From: Mikania micrantha
Lineage: Eukaryota > Streptophyta > Magnoliopsida > Asterales > Asteraceae
Length of the DNA stretch: 64,000 nucleotides
Direction: 5' to 3'
Assembly: GCA_009363875.1 (NCBI GenBank)
Contig: CM018687.1
Span: forward strand, 20,049,764 to 20,113,763
Shown: positions 1 through 12,385 of the stretch, piece by piece
How the letters are laid out: each line of letters opens with the position of its first letter
Position numbering within the stretch: position 1 is the stretch's first letter
Notes under the pieces: model-generated
What the model saw: the letters and a program-made list of their open reading frames with translations, nothing else
Database searches by the model: none
What the model was told of the DNA's origin: nothing
Program-made: the position numbers and the translations under genes

Positions 1-714
1 CCGAAGCTGACTAGTTGCCATGCTATAGCATGTTTTCGCCTTGCCACTATTGTCTATCACAACAATAGTAAAATGTGTTTGGTCAGTCAAACACCTGCGT
101 AGATCCCATCTACCAGGTGAGGTTTGTCAAACCTAATAGATCTATTTCCAACTACCACACTTTGCACTACGGCAAACTGAACGGTTCGAGGTGTGTAAGG
201 ACTTTCAAGTTGATATGTTGTCACATAATGTAAACAGCTAACTCATGCAAGTGATATGTATCTAAAATAGTTTGTTGCACATGTTTTCTCCCCCAAAACA
301 GTTTAAAATAAGAAAGGGGCCGTGTACGCACCTTTGATAATAGTAGAATGATCAAATACGTGTGAACTTGCGTAGAAATCCTCTACGAATAATCTGTGAT
401 TTAAACAATAACCTAAAGTTATTCGGGTTGTCGTTTTATGCTTGAAATCACATACGTATCAACATACGTATGTTAGAGTGTGAGAATTGTGCATACGTAA
501 GTACGCGTGCTTTTGAAATCGATTAAATAAAATCACATTTGATTTTATTTAATTAAACGTAATTATACGCGATTTCGTGTTCGGATTAAAATATAAATTT
601 TATCATCCTAACACGTTCGTATTCTAGTTACAGTTCCAACGCAACTTGAACGGATTAAAACGGAGTTAGAACGAATAAAATATGTTTGAAATACTAAATT
701 ATCATAAAAACCCA

Positions 715-792
715 AAAACCGGTTGGGCCGGGACTCGAACCCGCGACCCTCAACACCAAACACACCGCATCTACCATCTCAGCCCGCTAGGG
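715..792 (-). repeat. tRNA-derived sequence (SINE-head-like)
   Basis: Read on the minus strand, this segment has a box A match (GGGCTGAGATGG, 11 of 12 positions of TRGYNNARNNGG) and a full box B match (GGTTCGAGTCC) about 32 bases later, the spacing of a tRNA internal promoter. The T-arm can form only about four pairs and no clean acceptor stem is seen, so it is a tRNA-derived remnant, not a working tRNA gene. No A-rich tail was found for a complete SINE. Confidence 0.5.
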
Positions 793-2000
793 TGTCGCAA
801 CAGATATCAGAATTTAATTGTTTTAAATCCTCTTCCAATCCAAATCCCATTCCATAATATAGCCGAAGCAACCTCTTCCCAATCGACCCTCAATTCGAAT
901 CTGATCAATACTTAAACTATAGGGCTTCGTTTCTAATCATCCAACCGACTTCTTAGATGATCTTAATTCAAACAATTATCTATTGACACTCGATTAATCG
1001 CATATAAACCGTTTCGAACTCAAATTCTTAAACTTCAACTTAAAATCGTTCAATACGTTATTCTATACAGAAATTAACATACCAAATTGCATGATCGAAG
1101 TCTTCTGAAACTTACCATGTACATTAATTTTATTCTAATACTCATTAAGTTGAAAACCCCCAAACCCGTTTATGCTTAGAACCCTAAAAATCGAACTCAA
1201 ATAAATCGTGTACATTACATGAAATTGTCATGTGTGTTAGCTTATTCGGGATCTTCTGAAACTATCCATATATTTTAATTTGAATATCAAATCCATTTAA
1301 TACAAAATCCCCAAAACGTGTTCTAGGATAAACCCTAGAACTCGGATTCACACCATTTGATGTTAGAAGCTGCAATTAGCATATGGGTTTGCTTAGTCGG
1401 TATGCTTAGGTTGTGTAGGGATAGATTTTTACCTTGTTTGATGCTCGCTTGATAGAGATCGACTAATGATTTGATTTCGGCAATCCCACGATCGAATTAG
1501 TTCCCCCGACGCTTCTGGCTTGGAATTCTTGTGTGTAACAGATCCTAATGATACCGATTTAAGTTTCTGGAACTTCAATTGTAAAGAATTGGATCGGCTT
1601 TTATGAATTTGATACATGTAGATAACGGTTACAACTCTTAGCCCTTAATTCCAATAAATTCGAATTCTAACAGGTTTAAAACGTATGTAAACGGTTTTAG
1701 GATCATTATTACAATGATTATAGATGATAAATTCGTAATTATAACTTCTAATTTGAAGAATTTCGAATTTCCCATATATATAAAAATGAATTTTGACTTT
1801 TAGAAGTCAAAATACTCATTATCTCAACTTGTGGTCTAATTCATGAAATTAAACACTTAAAATTCTGATTTTTATTTAATCTTAACTCCTACAGATTATT
1901 CTAGATCAAAACTTATCATCTCGATTAACAAAGTTACCTTATTAATCCCAAATCATCACCAATTGGTCACTAAAATCATTGTTGGGTTAAACTAACCTAA

Positions 2001-2299
2001 TTGGGCCTCACAAAATACCATTGGGCCTCACTGGGCCTTCCTGGATTTCATTGGGCCTCCCTGGGCCTTATTGGGCCTAAATTTGTTTACATTGGGCCTC
2101 ATTTGCCCCTATTGGGCCTAACTTAATTCTGTTGGGCCTTCATAGACTTTATTGGAACTGATTTGTCTTGTTGGGTCTTCCTTGACTTCACTGAATCTTC
2201 TTTGGCTTTACTGGGCCTTCATGGACCTTATTGGGCCTTCATTGGCCTTGTTGGGCCTTCATTGGCCTTGTTGGGCCTTCATTGGCCTTGTTGGGCCTA
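2001..2299 (+). repeat. TGGGCC minisatellite upstream of LTR TATA box
   Basis: TGGGCC occurs 14 times between 2001 and 2297. The right end, 2231-2299, is a perfect 20-bp tandem repeat (TTGGGCCTTCATTGGCCTTG) of about 3.4 copies; the left part is a degenerate version with 10-20 bp spacing. The array ends about 70 bp before the TATA box. The short reading frame across it is a by-product of the repeat. Confidence 0.85.
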
Positions 2300-2371
2300 C
2301 GGAGGTTAACAAGGTTAACTTGAAAAGTCGGATTGTCACAGTACACGACTAGTCCCAGACTACACAAACTC

Positions 2372-2379
2372 TATAAATA
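2372..2379 (+). promoter_or_regulatory. TATA box of the first LTR
   Basis: TATAAATA in the context CTATAAATAC, followed by a pyrimidine-rich stretch with several TCC and CTC motifs where transcription would start. It lies just downstream of the TGGGCC array, which fits a U3 promoter. Confidence 0.6.
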
Positions 2380-4452
2380 CCACTCGTTTCTCCATACTCT
2401 GTTCCTTTGGCTCAACAAACAAACCCCTGAGATAATTGTCGACTCAAACCCTTTGAAAACACATCCCAAACCCCTACCAACATCCCTTAGCCATTCTCTT
2501 GCATCTCTTAGTGATTTGGAGCATTTGGAGATTGAAGGAAACACTTGAACATCCGTTGCAGCTATCAAACCAGCTAAGACTCTTCACAAGCCACCATCTA
2601 GGCCTTGTAGTCACTGTTCTACTTGAATCTAACCATAAAGGACCTTGTGAGGTAGTTTAATGGCCATTTACAATTAAAATTACACATGCAACTCCAAAAC
2701 TACCACATGCATGAATTTGTGATGTTATATGATTGACGTGTAGAAATGATTTAAAATGCATTTTGAATACATATTGTGAAGATTTGTGATGGTTACTATA
2801 TATAGAAACTTTGTTCTTGCAAAATGGATATTGAACTATGTTCTAGACATGCTAGTTGATTTTAAATGGTGATTTATGCTTTTTAGTAAGTGTGTTAACA
2901 TGTTGGAAAGTTAGATTTGAGAAAATAAAAATTATGTTAGTAACTTACTATTTATAGTAACTTTTGGTGATTGAAAGAATCATGTGCCTTGATTTAACAT
3001 GATTTGATGATATGATAATATGGGAATATGTTTAGATATGTTGTAGAAACATGTTTGGAATATTTGGCTAAGTTTAAAATGGAATTTGTTACACCTTACT
3101 AAATAAGGAAACTTTAATTTGGGACAATACTAAACATTGTGATTTATGCATGAATGAAAAATTATGATGCTTGGATATGTCTTAAATATGTTCTATGAAC
3201 ATGTTAGAAGTACTAAATTGATGAAATTGGATTTCGTGGTTAAACTTTCCAAAAATAGAAACTTTCTAAAAATGAAAGCTTTCCAGAATATGAAACTCTT
3301 GTGATTCTAATATGTGATTTGCATGAACGTTGCTATGATTAGAATCATAGGAAGTATGATAACGTGCTACTTACGTGTTGTGATTGATATGGCTCACAAA
3401 CAAACTTTAACACATTAAACGAGTCGTCAAGTAAACACGAGCAAAAAAACGAACACTCTATCGAACACACAGACACTTGGAGTTGTATGGGATACAACGA
3501 AACGAAAAATAAACACAAACACATACTCATAGACATATATGATTATAGGTGGTAACTAGCATGTGCTAGCAAACATTAACGAGACACAAAAAGGAATTGC
3601 ACTACCACCTGAGTTCACGACCCCTTTTTACTCTTTTCGACCCATGGGGAAGAAAACATGCATACACAAACTTATGATAAAACAAACATTTTTGAATACA
3701 TATTTACATGCTATTATCATTTATAAATATGCGTGACACATCACATTGAAGTCCTCATAAAAAACCTCAAATAGTTAATAGCGTGTGGCGTTCAGCGTAG
3801 TAATTTTGAATAGTGCTATTTGAGTTGACAAGCTCTGTCTGTTGCGCCGGATGGCCAACCCGGCTGGAGGTCGGAACTGATGCATAATTGACCAAAACAC
3901 ATTGTCATTATTTTGTGATGGAAATGGCGGGAGGCATGCAGTCAGCTTCGGTTGCAAAAAACATATGGTATAAAAACACATTGACTAGTTATTAGTCGAT
4001 ATTGCATTGTAATGGTATGTAGTCCTACAAACATTTACTATTTTACATTGTTATAAAACATGTGCTCTCACCAACCATTATGTTGACGTTGCTCGCATTT
4101 TTTCTCAGGTCATTAAGGCACGTGCTCTATAAGGATGCTAGGATGGAGCCCATGTATCACTTTTGTCACTTGAACATTTGAAAACAATTTATTTATTTTG
4201 GTTTTGAATATGTAATGCCTAAACAAATTGAAACACTTCCGCACTTACATTTTAACTTTGTCAACTGATTTACTTTTAAACTCAAGCTTCCGCACTCTGA
4301 TTTATCAAAACCATTTTATCCAATTTATTGGATGTCCGTATGTAAAAGACATGTAGGTCTCGCAAGTGTGACCAGAGACTGCGATCCTGCTCGATCAACA
4401 AAAACCATATGAGTCGTTACACCCGAGGTACGGGAATCCAGGGGTGTGACAG

Positions 4453-6555
4453 TATTAATAAGTTACTAAGGTCTTATGTAACTAGCTAAAAAGCATTAAC
4501 GGGAGTTTGAATTCTAAAGAACAGTTTGCTTATCTATCCAACAGAAACATTCTTGATGGGCGGCTCATGTTGAATGAAATCACTGTAGGGCTAAAAGAAT
4601 ACAAGCAATCGGGTATGATATTTAAAATTGATTTTTGAAAAGGCTTTCGATTCCTTATACTAGAAATTCTTGGATCTTGTTCTGGAGCAAATGGGCTTTC
4701 CGATTAGATGGAGGGATTGGATGAAAGATGTTATTGCTTAAACTAGAGCTTCGGTTTAATCAATGGCTCTCCAACAAGGGAATTTTCTTGCTACAGAGGG
4801 CTTAGAAATGGAGATCCTCTCTCCCCTTCACTTTTTATTCTTGCTATGGAGGCACTTTCCAGCTTCATGAAAAAAGCATCCTCTGATGGTTTATTTATGG
4901 ACATTAAGATTTCAAATGGGAGTCTCATGATGACTCATCTTCTATTTGCTGATGATGCCATTTTTTAGGGGAATGGAAGTAATCAAATGTGGTCAACCTT
5001 AAACGAATTCTAAGATATTTTTACTTCGTCCTAGGTTTAAAATTTAATTTATCAAAAAGCATATTGTTTGGTGTGGGAGTTGAAGAAATATCGTTGCATG
5101 CTCATGCGACTAGGCTTCAAAGCCAAACTGGAAGTCTGCCTTTTAAGTATTTGGGTATGCAGGTGGGAGCGAACATGATTATTTTCAAACATTGGTGTTC
5201 GGTGATTGATGTGTTCCGGAAAAGACTAACTATTTGGATGGCAAAGATTATATCATATGAGGGGAGAATAACTTTGATAAATTATGTACAAAACTCATTG
5301 CCTACTAACCATTTTTCCATGTTTAAAGAACCCTTGCAAGTATTTGATATACTAGAGAGATAGAGATGTACATTTTTATGGGACAGTTATGATGATGATA
5401 AGAAATTAAATTGGGCTGCTTAGGATATGCCCAAAGAGTGTGGTGCCATTGGTTTGGGATCTTTAAAATCACTAATAGGTATTTACTTGCTAAGTGGTGG
5501 TGGAGATTCAATGTCAGGAACCTTGAAAGCTATCTGTAAAAACTCGGCAAATTTGCTAATGGCTGGGGCTAACATTTGTAGAGCAATAACTGGGTACCAG
5601 GAACTAAACAAATATTTTATTTTGGATGGATACATGGATGGGCGATGATCCAATTTGACTTAGATTTCCAACATTATTCTCCATTGAAAGTTTGAAAGGA
5701 TGTAGCATTGCAGACTATATTAAGATACGGGTGCATTACATTGCAGTTCCAGTGGACTAAATTGGAACTCAATTTGGTTGAGCATGATGAACTTTTGTCA
5801 CTTTGTAATATTATCAATTCAGTTGGATTTAATCGTGGGTCTAATCATTGGAGATGGAACTTGGGGAAGGAAGATGTAATCACTGTACAAAGTATTAAAG
5901 GGGGCATTGCACAATACTAGTCAATCAGGTTCGTCACAATCTTTCTTTTGGAATAGTTGGGTACCTAAAAAAGTGATTTTTCTTACATGGAGAGCATAAT
6001 TGGATAGATTACCAACCAATTTTACATTAAACTTAAGAATAATACACTTCCAATCTCAATGGAGTGTTTTTTGTGACGAACACTTTGAAACATCAGAACA
6101 TATCTTCATTTATTGTAGGATAGCACAAATGATTTGGGATGAAATTTCAAAATGGTGCAGATTATATACCTTGGTCTTTTTCAGTATACAAGATGTGATT
6201 GATTTAAGGAGTATGGGTAGCGGATCAAGAATAAGGAAGAAGATGATTCATTCGGTACTTGCAACTTCTTTATGGTACATTTGAAAGACTTGTAATGCGA
6301 TATTGTTTGAATCGAAGTCCTTCTCTATTGATAATATTATGGAGGAAATAAAAATCTTAAGTTTCTTATGGGCAAGAATAGAGCCAAGCTTGATTCTTTG
6401 ATTTAGAGTCAATGGTGTAATTTTAATTTATCTAGTTTGGGTGTGTAAGGTTTTGTTTGTTCCTTTGGGTGTATATTGTTTTTGGGTGTCTAACTTTTTG
6501 TTAGATATGTATCATACTTTATAATATAATGAATTTTGTTGGCCGTTTAAAAAAA
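4453..6555 (+). pseudogene. L1-type LINE reverse transcriptase relic
   Basis: Fragments of a plant L1-type LINE are readable in several frames with many stops. RT motifs seen in order are FEKAFDS near 4635, the GLRNGDPLSP block near 4798-4827 (normally G-L-R-Q-GDPLSP) and the catalytic FADDAIF near 4946-4967. These are followed by the LPFKYLGM block near 5140 and RITLIN near 5266. A zinc-finger-type C-terminal domain (zf-RVT) is indicated by WVPKKV near 5958, the LDRLPT block near 6000 and ETSEHIF near 6090. The 3' end is a non-coding tail finishing in a short A run near 6549-6554. The 5' part, including the endonuclease, is absent; the sequence begins abruptly at the LTR end. It is dead. Confidence 0.85.
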
Positions 6556-7738
6556 GTTTAGTTTTATAAATTTATAAACTCTTAAAAGCCATAGGCTCAA
6601 ACATTTTGTCATTATCGGCTACAACTCTAACAACCATAGGCTCAGATGTGTTGTTGAATCACAATTTTGCTATGAACAATACCTACAACTGGTCTTTTAT
6701 TTGGGTCATACACATCGTCATCATTTTCGGCAACCTCGACAAACAAAACATAAACAACAAGTGATGTTGCAGATAAATTATACTCTTAAAAACCGTAAAC
6801 TCATACACACCATAATCATCGTTGGTGACAATCATAGGCTTAGACGCAAAGTCGTCATCGTCGACAACAAAAGTGAATAGTAACTTGCCTTGGAAAGTAA
6901 TAAATTTTGCAACAATAAACTAACAAGCAACACAAAAATTCCCAACCAAAACTATACCTTTGAGAGAGTCAGAGCCTCGAAGAAACGTAATTGAAAGGTA
7001 AAAAAATATACCTTTGAGAGGCTCAGAGTTCCCAAAAATGTAGCTGCAAGACAGGTTGCAGGTTTATAAAAAATCATTCAACATCCTTGCCAAGCCATCT
7101 TCATGAATCTTTTGGAAAGTTTAGAACTCATCATAGCCACCAATCAAAATATTACCCTTACACATATGTGCCACTATCGCCACCACGAATGACGATAACA
7201 CCTAGAGATCCAAGAAAAGACTACATAGATCAGCCTTCATAATCATCATTGCCGAAACCTACCACGCCTTGTACACAGATAAGCCAAAGGTGACGACCTA
7301 ACTCAGTCGATTGACTCTCCACCACCTGCTGAGCCCACAAAGATGATGGTGACGGTGACGTTGTAAATGAGATTTGAAGTTCACCTTCTGTAATATAAAT
7401 AGTCGAAACGATTACATATTCATCATCACCATCGCTACCACCTACCACCGCCTCTTACATAGACCAACCAGAGGTCGCGGCCTAAGTCAACCAATCGCAT
7501 CACGGCGTCCGACTAAGCCCACGACCATTGTGACTTGAAATAAGCCTAGGAATCAACTAAAGTTCGGAATTGAAGTTTGCAACTGTTTGATGACCTGTGG
7601 TCATTATTGGTAATGAAGACGAAGGGAGTAAGAGTGTGAGAGTTGGGAGAGAGTGAGATGTATGCATAAATGAGCTGTACCATATGTATAATAATATGTA
7701 AAAAATGAACAGTGAAATAATGTTTGGTTTTTAACATA
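6556..7738. other. No gene recognised
   Basis: About 1.2 kb without a recognisable coding region. The phrase 'cataggctca' or a near variant recurs around 6588, 6637 and 6834, and a second short direct repeat ('atacctttgagag') occurs at 6953 and 7009. Short minus-strand open stretches near 7230-7448 are low-complexity and match no family I know. I see no transposon end in this stretch. Confidence 0.5.
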
Positions 7739-7952
7739 TCTATACTTCCTAATAAAAAAATAACACTCCGCCACTTGTCGTTTTGGTTCAACCAAATGAC
7801 AAATGACAACAAATGATTGGATTAAAACCTCATAATGCCACATGGCATCTGTAGGTGATTTCCCAAAAAAAACACGCAAGACCTTTTTACCCGATATACC
7901 CGTATGCATCTAACATGTCAATCTTCTAAAAACGTAAACCTTCTATCCAAAA

Positions 7953-8247
7953 ACCCTAAAGTTTACTCCTCCTTAAGATATTGATCGATGACCCTTCATC
8001 GTCGGCTCAATCGCGATCCAAATCAACCAAAATCATCGACCAGCCATCCTCGTCGGCAGAATCTCGATCCATCTTCGTCAATATCTTCAAAAACTAAACC
8101 CTCTATCCCAAAACCCTGGAGTTTCTTCCTTCGTAAGATATTGAGCGAAGCCCCTTCATCATCAGCTCAATCGCAATCCAGATCCTTCGAAGTCATCGAC
8201 ACTCCATCCTTGTTAGCACAATCTCAATCCATCTCCGTCGAATACAT
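7953..8247 (+). repeat. Diverged tandem duplication, about 157 bp period
   Basis: A segment starting 'aaaccctaaagtttactcc' at 7953 is repeated in diverged form starting 'aaaccctggagtttcttcc' at 8110. Both contain 'ttcatc', 'gctcaatcgc' and 'atcgac' in the same order. The open frame across both copies (7988-8257) is rich in Ser, Pro and Gln and probably reflects the repeat. Confidence 0.65.
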
Positions 8248-8640
8248 CCTACACTAAATCCTTTGTTACTTACAAGTTCGTTTAACATCTTTTTACAATG
8301 GTTTGATTTTATCATCTATTTTTGACATTTAAAAAATCTAAAATTTCTTTACGGGTCTTCGATTTAACTCACTCGTGGCTGGTTGATTTTTATTCCTTCT
8401 GTTCAATAGAATTTAACAAACCCTAATCTCATCAATTTTATAAGATGTTAATATGTAGATTGTTTTTATATGTGGTTTTGCTTGTAATATTTTGGTTTGT
8501 TATTTTGTTTATCATGTTATAGTTATTTGTATATTGGTTTCTCATATCCAATGTTTGTTCTTTGAGCATGTTTGTTCTTTTATTGCTCAGATACTATCTA
8601 CGAATTACAATAACATGGATCCAGGTTTCTTTAATGCTGT

Positions 8641-8760
8641 TGTTAATCCATCTGTCACACATGTGGTACTCACATTCATTCCTATTATTAATTTATTATG
8701 TTGTTAATCCATCAATCACACATGTGGTACTCACATTCATTCCTATTATTAATTTATTCT
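8641..8760 (+). repeat. 61-bp tandem duplication
   Basis: The segment 'tgttaatccatc...cacacatgtggtactcac...aatttatt' at 8641 is repeated at 8702 with only a few differences, giving a period of 61 bp. It shifts any reading frame through it. Confidence 0.85.
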
Positions 8761-9089
8761 TTATTAAATATTTCCTGAAAAAATTGCTTATCATTGCATT
8801 ATATTTGATGAGGATGTGAAACTTGCTGGTATTGACAATGTTGTCAACCAAAACATAGATAAGCGACATGTTTTTCAACAGACATCCTACTTTTCGATTT
8901 ATAAGTTTTTTAGATTTTTAGTTTATTTGTATCATGTATATGCTTCACAATCTATATTTTAATAATATGATTTTTTTTGATTTATAACATTTGCCTATCA
9001 AGGATGTCTAATTTTGATCAAATTAAAAAGTTGATGGTTATCAATCTAACAGGAAAAAAGACTAAAGTTGATGTTTGATACGAAATTTT

Positions 9090-9336
9090 TGAAGATTAGT
9101 ATCCTTAAGATCATATTATAAATTCAGAAAAAAATAAAGCTTTTATTGAATCAAATTTGAGGTACAAAATAACCTAAAACTTTTACCCCTATTTATACTA
9201 AAACTAGCTCAATAAAGTCAAAATTCTATCCTAAAAACTTGCAGAAAAAGACAAAACAATCTAATCCAAAACTGATTTAAACTAAACTCTTTAACTTAAA
9301 CACTAAACTATTTAATATTACAAGATTAGTCCAACA
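9090..9336 (-). repeat. 3' LTR of gag-only element 1
   Basis: 247 bp, TG...CA ends on the minus strand, same length as its partner at 21625-21871. A TATA-like sequence (minus strand TATAAATA) lies near 9190-9197. The minus-strand sequence just before it is purine-rich (AGATTAGAGGGTGAT), a reasonable polypurine tract. Confidence 0.85.
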
Positions 9337-10048
9337 ATCACCCTCTAATCTCGTAATACTCATTCCTTGATCACATAAGTGTTGGCCCAAAATTATCATC
9401 TTGAATGAAATTGACTTCTTCTTCCTTTGGCTTTGACTTTGGACACTCATATGCATAGTGACCATACTCTTGATAATTGTAACATTGAATGTAGCTTTTA
9501 TCTCTATTTGCACCTCGTTCACCTCGGTCTTCATTGGGTCTAAACCGACCTCGTCTTCAACCACGACCTCTCCCTCTTCCGCTATTACTTTGACTTGATC
9601 ACCCTCGTCCACAACTTTCACAACAATACCCTTCTTTCTTCTCTTGTTCATCAGCTTTAGAAAACAACAATTTTTCTTGATCATTAATATTACGCGCTTT
9701 AACTCTCTCCTCATAGGCTTTTAATAACACACATCTTCCACACCACAACCTCATCTTCGATTGATGAACCAAGTTCTTTGAACTTTGCTATTACCACAAA
9801 TATCTTTCCCAAAAATTCATCTATGGACTCACTTTCTCCCATGTGAAGCTTCTCCAATTCGGTTCTAAGAGTTTGAAGTCTTGCATTTTGTACTCGATCT
9901 GCTCCTAGAAACCAAACCCGAATTGTCTCCCACACATCTCTAGCCTCGGTATGTTTTGCTACTTGTAGCAATATATCTTCAGATAAGGATTGGAGAATAA
10001 AAGCTTGTGCGGTAAACTTTTTCATTTGGTCAACTGTTACTTCGGTTA
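9337..10048 (-). pseudogene. Copia-type gag, C-terminal half
   Basis: The minus-strand frame ending at 9711 carries gag wording of the UBN2 type: SLSEDILLQVAKHTEARDVW, then LQTLRTELEKLHMGESESI and a following DEFLGK block. A frameshift near 9711 moves to another frame, where an Arg/Gly-rich stretch and a CCHC-like knuckle near 9440-9490 follow. The knuckle's second Cys appears to be Tyr, so zinc binding is probably lost. No protease follows; the LTR begins at 9336. The N-terminal half of the same gag lies beyond the Gypsy insertion at 20873-21050, and the duplicated GGTTA marks the break. Confidence 0.8.
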
Positions 10049-10194
10049 TGTAACAACAGTGCCGGAACCGTCACCGGAACAGTGATCGTAAACAGTACGT
10101 GAACAAAACCGAGTCGTTTCGTAACGAAAACGACGCGAAACCGACGTTTCTAAGCGAAACCGAGCAACCGAAACGAACCCGAACTCACCCGGGG

Positions 10195-10202
10195 TATAAA
10201 TA
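10195..10202 (+). promoter_or_regulatory. TATA box, 5' LTR of Tekay-type element 1
   Basis: TATAAATA embedded in a small palindrome (ACCCGGGGTATAAATACCCGG), followed by a CT-rich start region. The copy in the 3' LTR is at 17571-17578. Confidence 0.7.
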
Positions 10203-12264
10203 CCCGGAATGAACCCTCTTCTTCATTCACCACCTCCACTTTCTCTCTCTAAACTCAAAAACCCGGAACTTTCTCTCTCTAGAAAGTTCCAACTTCTCTC
10301 ATCTAGATCTCACTCGATTCTTGACGAAATCTCGCGTTCTTGGTGTCCAAACGACCACCACAACTTGTAGAACACGAAAGTACAGTCGATCGGAGCGTTC
10401 ATCCAACAGATTCGAGGTAAAATGATGATCTTTGCTCGATTTTTGGGGTTTGAAAACCCTAGAACGAGTTTCATATAGAGCCCGGCTAAACAACCTCAAA
10501 ACCTTAGGAATCCTCTCACAACCACCTTAGAATTTTGTAGGAACAAAACCCCTTTGAGCTTTTGGTCGACTCTTTCGAAACCATGGTTGTTATCCTTGAT
10601 TCCCGATTGGCCGAATGGGCCTTCATCAGCTTCACGAATGAAGCCCAATCTCCCTCTATTCGCCGAATGAGACCAACATAGGCCATCGAATGACTTCCAC
10701 CGAATAGCCACAATCGGATAACTCTCATTCGTCCAGCTTTTTCCTCATTCGCCGAATGTCTTTACACCGAATCAGGCTCATTCGACCAGGTTCTATTCGA
10801 CTTAGGCTATTCGATCGGGGTTCCTCTTTCGGCATTTTGTCATTCGGCCAAAGGCCACTTAGCTCATTCGCTGAGTGGATTCGAATCACTTATTCGACCC
10901 AAACCCTTTCGGCCGGTCAACCCTCTATTTGCTGGACAAGTCTCATTCGACCATTACCCTTTCATTCGGCCAAGGACCCTTCGCCCAACCCCATTCGACA
11001 CGTGGTGGCTCGGCAAGGTGGAGTCGAAATAGGTGGGTTACGCATGGGATTGGGACGAGCTGCATGCATGGAATATACATGCATGTGTGTGCATGGAGAT
11101 TTACAAAGGATTTAGGGTTTCTAATAAAAGTTACATAAAATCATGGAAATCAAAGTCGGTGGCCCAATGGGTTTAATATAATCCCATCATGTTTAATTAC
11201 ATTTTCTTAAATTAATTATGTTTTTCATAAAAGAAATTAAATTATAAACCTTATTAAAATAATTAAATGACTTTCATGAATAAATGTTTAACTTAAAATG
11301 AATTAAATTGAAAAGGTTCTTACTTAAAGTTTCTAATTGATTATTGTGGGATTAAGGTTATTACTGGGTAATAGGTTAGACTAAGTTAGATAAAGTCATA
11401 GAAAATCATAGTAATCTAGGACACTTAGTTGCGCACCGAGACCAAACCCTAGTTACGACAAACTATCGTATGTACTTATCGTATTCGAATTCTTTTAAAA
11501 ACAACTCAGGGACTGAAGATACCTAGGCAACAATCAAAGAGCGCGCATATCTTTTGTGGTAATTCATTTCAGAGCAACACAGGTGAGTTCATTGCCCCTT
11601 TTTCTAACATTTTTGTTTTAAAACGCGGGGCTGAGAAGCATGCGTAAACTGTTTTAATTAAACTGTTTATTTAAATGCTTTTATTTATTATATGTTTTAC
11701 ATATATATGTTGTTGATACTCCTAGACTCCTGTCTAGGAAATTATTATACTGAATCAAATTACCAATTGAATTTAAGTACTCTTATGAGTAATACCTTAA
11801 ATTTAAATTCTAAATCAACCCTTAGTCCATCAAGTTCAAATTCAAGAATCTAAATTCAAAGTGAAATCAAATGAACATAATCAAAAGATCATATTCGAGG
11901 GAATCATAACTCAGTGTGTGATCTGAGACCCAAGAATCATAATCAAATCAATTATCATTGGAAATCATGGGAATTCAAAGAATCAAGAATCAAGAGACTC
12001 AGGAAATCAGAAATCATAAATGTGTGTGAATCATTGAACTAATGAAATCATTATGATCTAATGAACTCATTAATACTCATGTTAAGGTGGATGTCAGTTG
12101 TATATGGAATCAAGATCACGTGTAACACACATATAAAGTCCCACTCAGATGCAGAAGACCTTTGGGGTCAGGCTGTAACGGGCAATAACATGTACAATCA
12201 AATGGAATCAATATCAAAGTTAAAATCAGGAGAATCAAGAGATCAAGAATCACAGGATATCCTT

Positions 12265-12385
12265 AAAGTCCCCGCTTGTACAGAAGACCTTTGGGTCAAG
12301 CTGTAAGGGCAAAACAATAAAGTCCCCGCTTGTACAGAAGACCTTTGGGTCAAGCTGTAAGGGCAAAACATTAAAATCCCGCTCA
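12265..12385 (+). repeat. 54-bp tandem repeat in LTR
   Basis: Unit begins AAAGTCCCCGCTTGTACAG and ends in GGGCAAAACAAT; full copies at 12265 and 12319, with a truncated third at 12373 and a diverged relative near 12136. The same array is in the 3' LTR at about 19658-19780. Confidence 0.85.

Larger units (their letters stand above)
1..4452 (+). repeat. Large Gypsy-type LTR, left end outside window
   Basis: The right edge reads GGGGTGTGACA at about 4442-4452, the same terminus as the two Tekay-type LTR families further along. A TATA box lies at 2372-2379, and near the right end a passage beginning with 'ctcaccaacca' at about 4068 followed by 'tctcagg' resembles the equivalent part of the LTR at 13080-13130. 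No reading frame of meaning is present in the whole stretch. It contains a tRNA-like segment and a TGGGCC minisatellite, listed separately. The left end is not visible, so it may be a solo LTR or the end of a complete element. No primer site follows the right edge; LINE sequence begins at once, so this LTR may have inserted into the LINE. Family assignment is inference from the termini and layout. Confidence 0.55.
7739..9089 (+). other. Unassigned region, possible Helitron 5' end
   Basis: At 7739 the sequence begins TCTATACTTCCTAATAAAA after an A, the style of a plant Helitron 5' terminus. A Helitron helicase relic lies downstream at 25540-27730 with only later insertions recognised between them, so both could be parts of one element. 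The stretch also contains two local duplications, listed separately, and a possible 3' splice site near 8590 (ttgctcag). A short phrase near 9003 could encode a decayed protein, but I do not recognise it. The terminus is suggestive only. Confidence 0.3.

Noticed and set aside
715..792. Working tRNA gene
   Set aside because: No acceptor stem and an imperfect T-stem; only the promoter boxes remain.
2152..2352. 66-codon open frame rich in Leu, Trp and Gly
   Set aside because: Produced by the TGGGCC minisatellite; the repeated peptide simply follows the 20-bp unit.
7988..8257. Host gene exon
   Set aside because: Low-complexity Ser/Pro/Gln frame created by a diverged tandem duplication; no known domain.
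10756..11115. 119-codon open frame repeated exactly at 18132-18491
   Set aside because: Both lie at the same place in the two LTRs of one element and have no family resemblance; the repetition is due to LTR identity.
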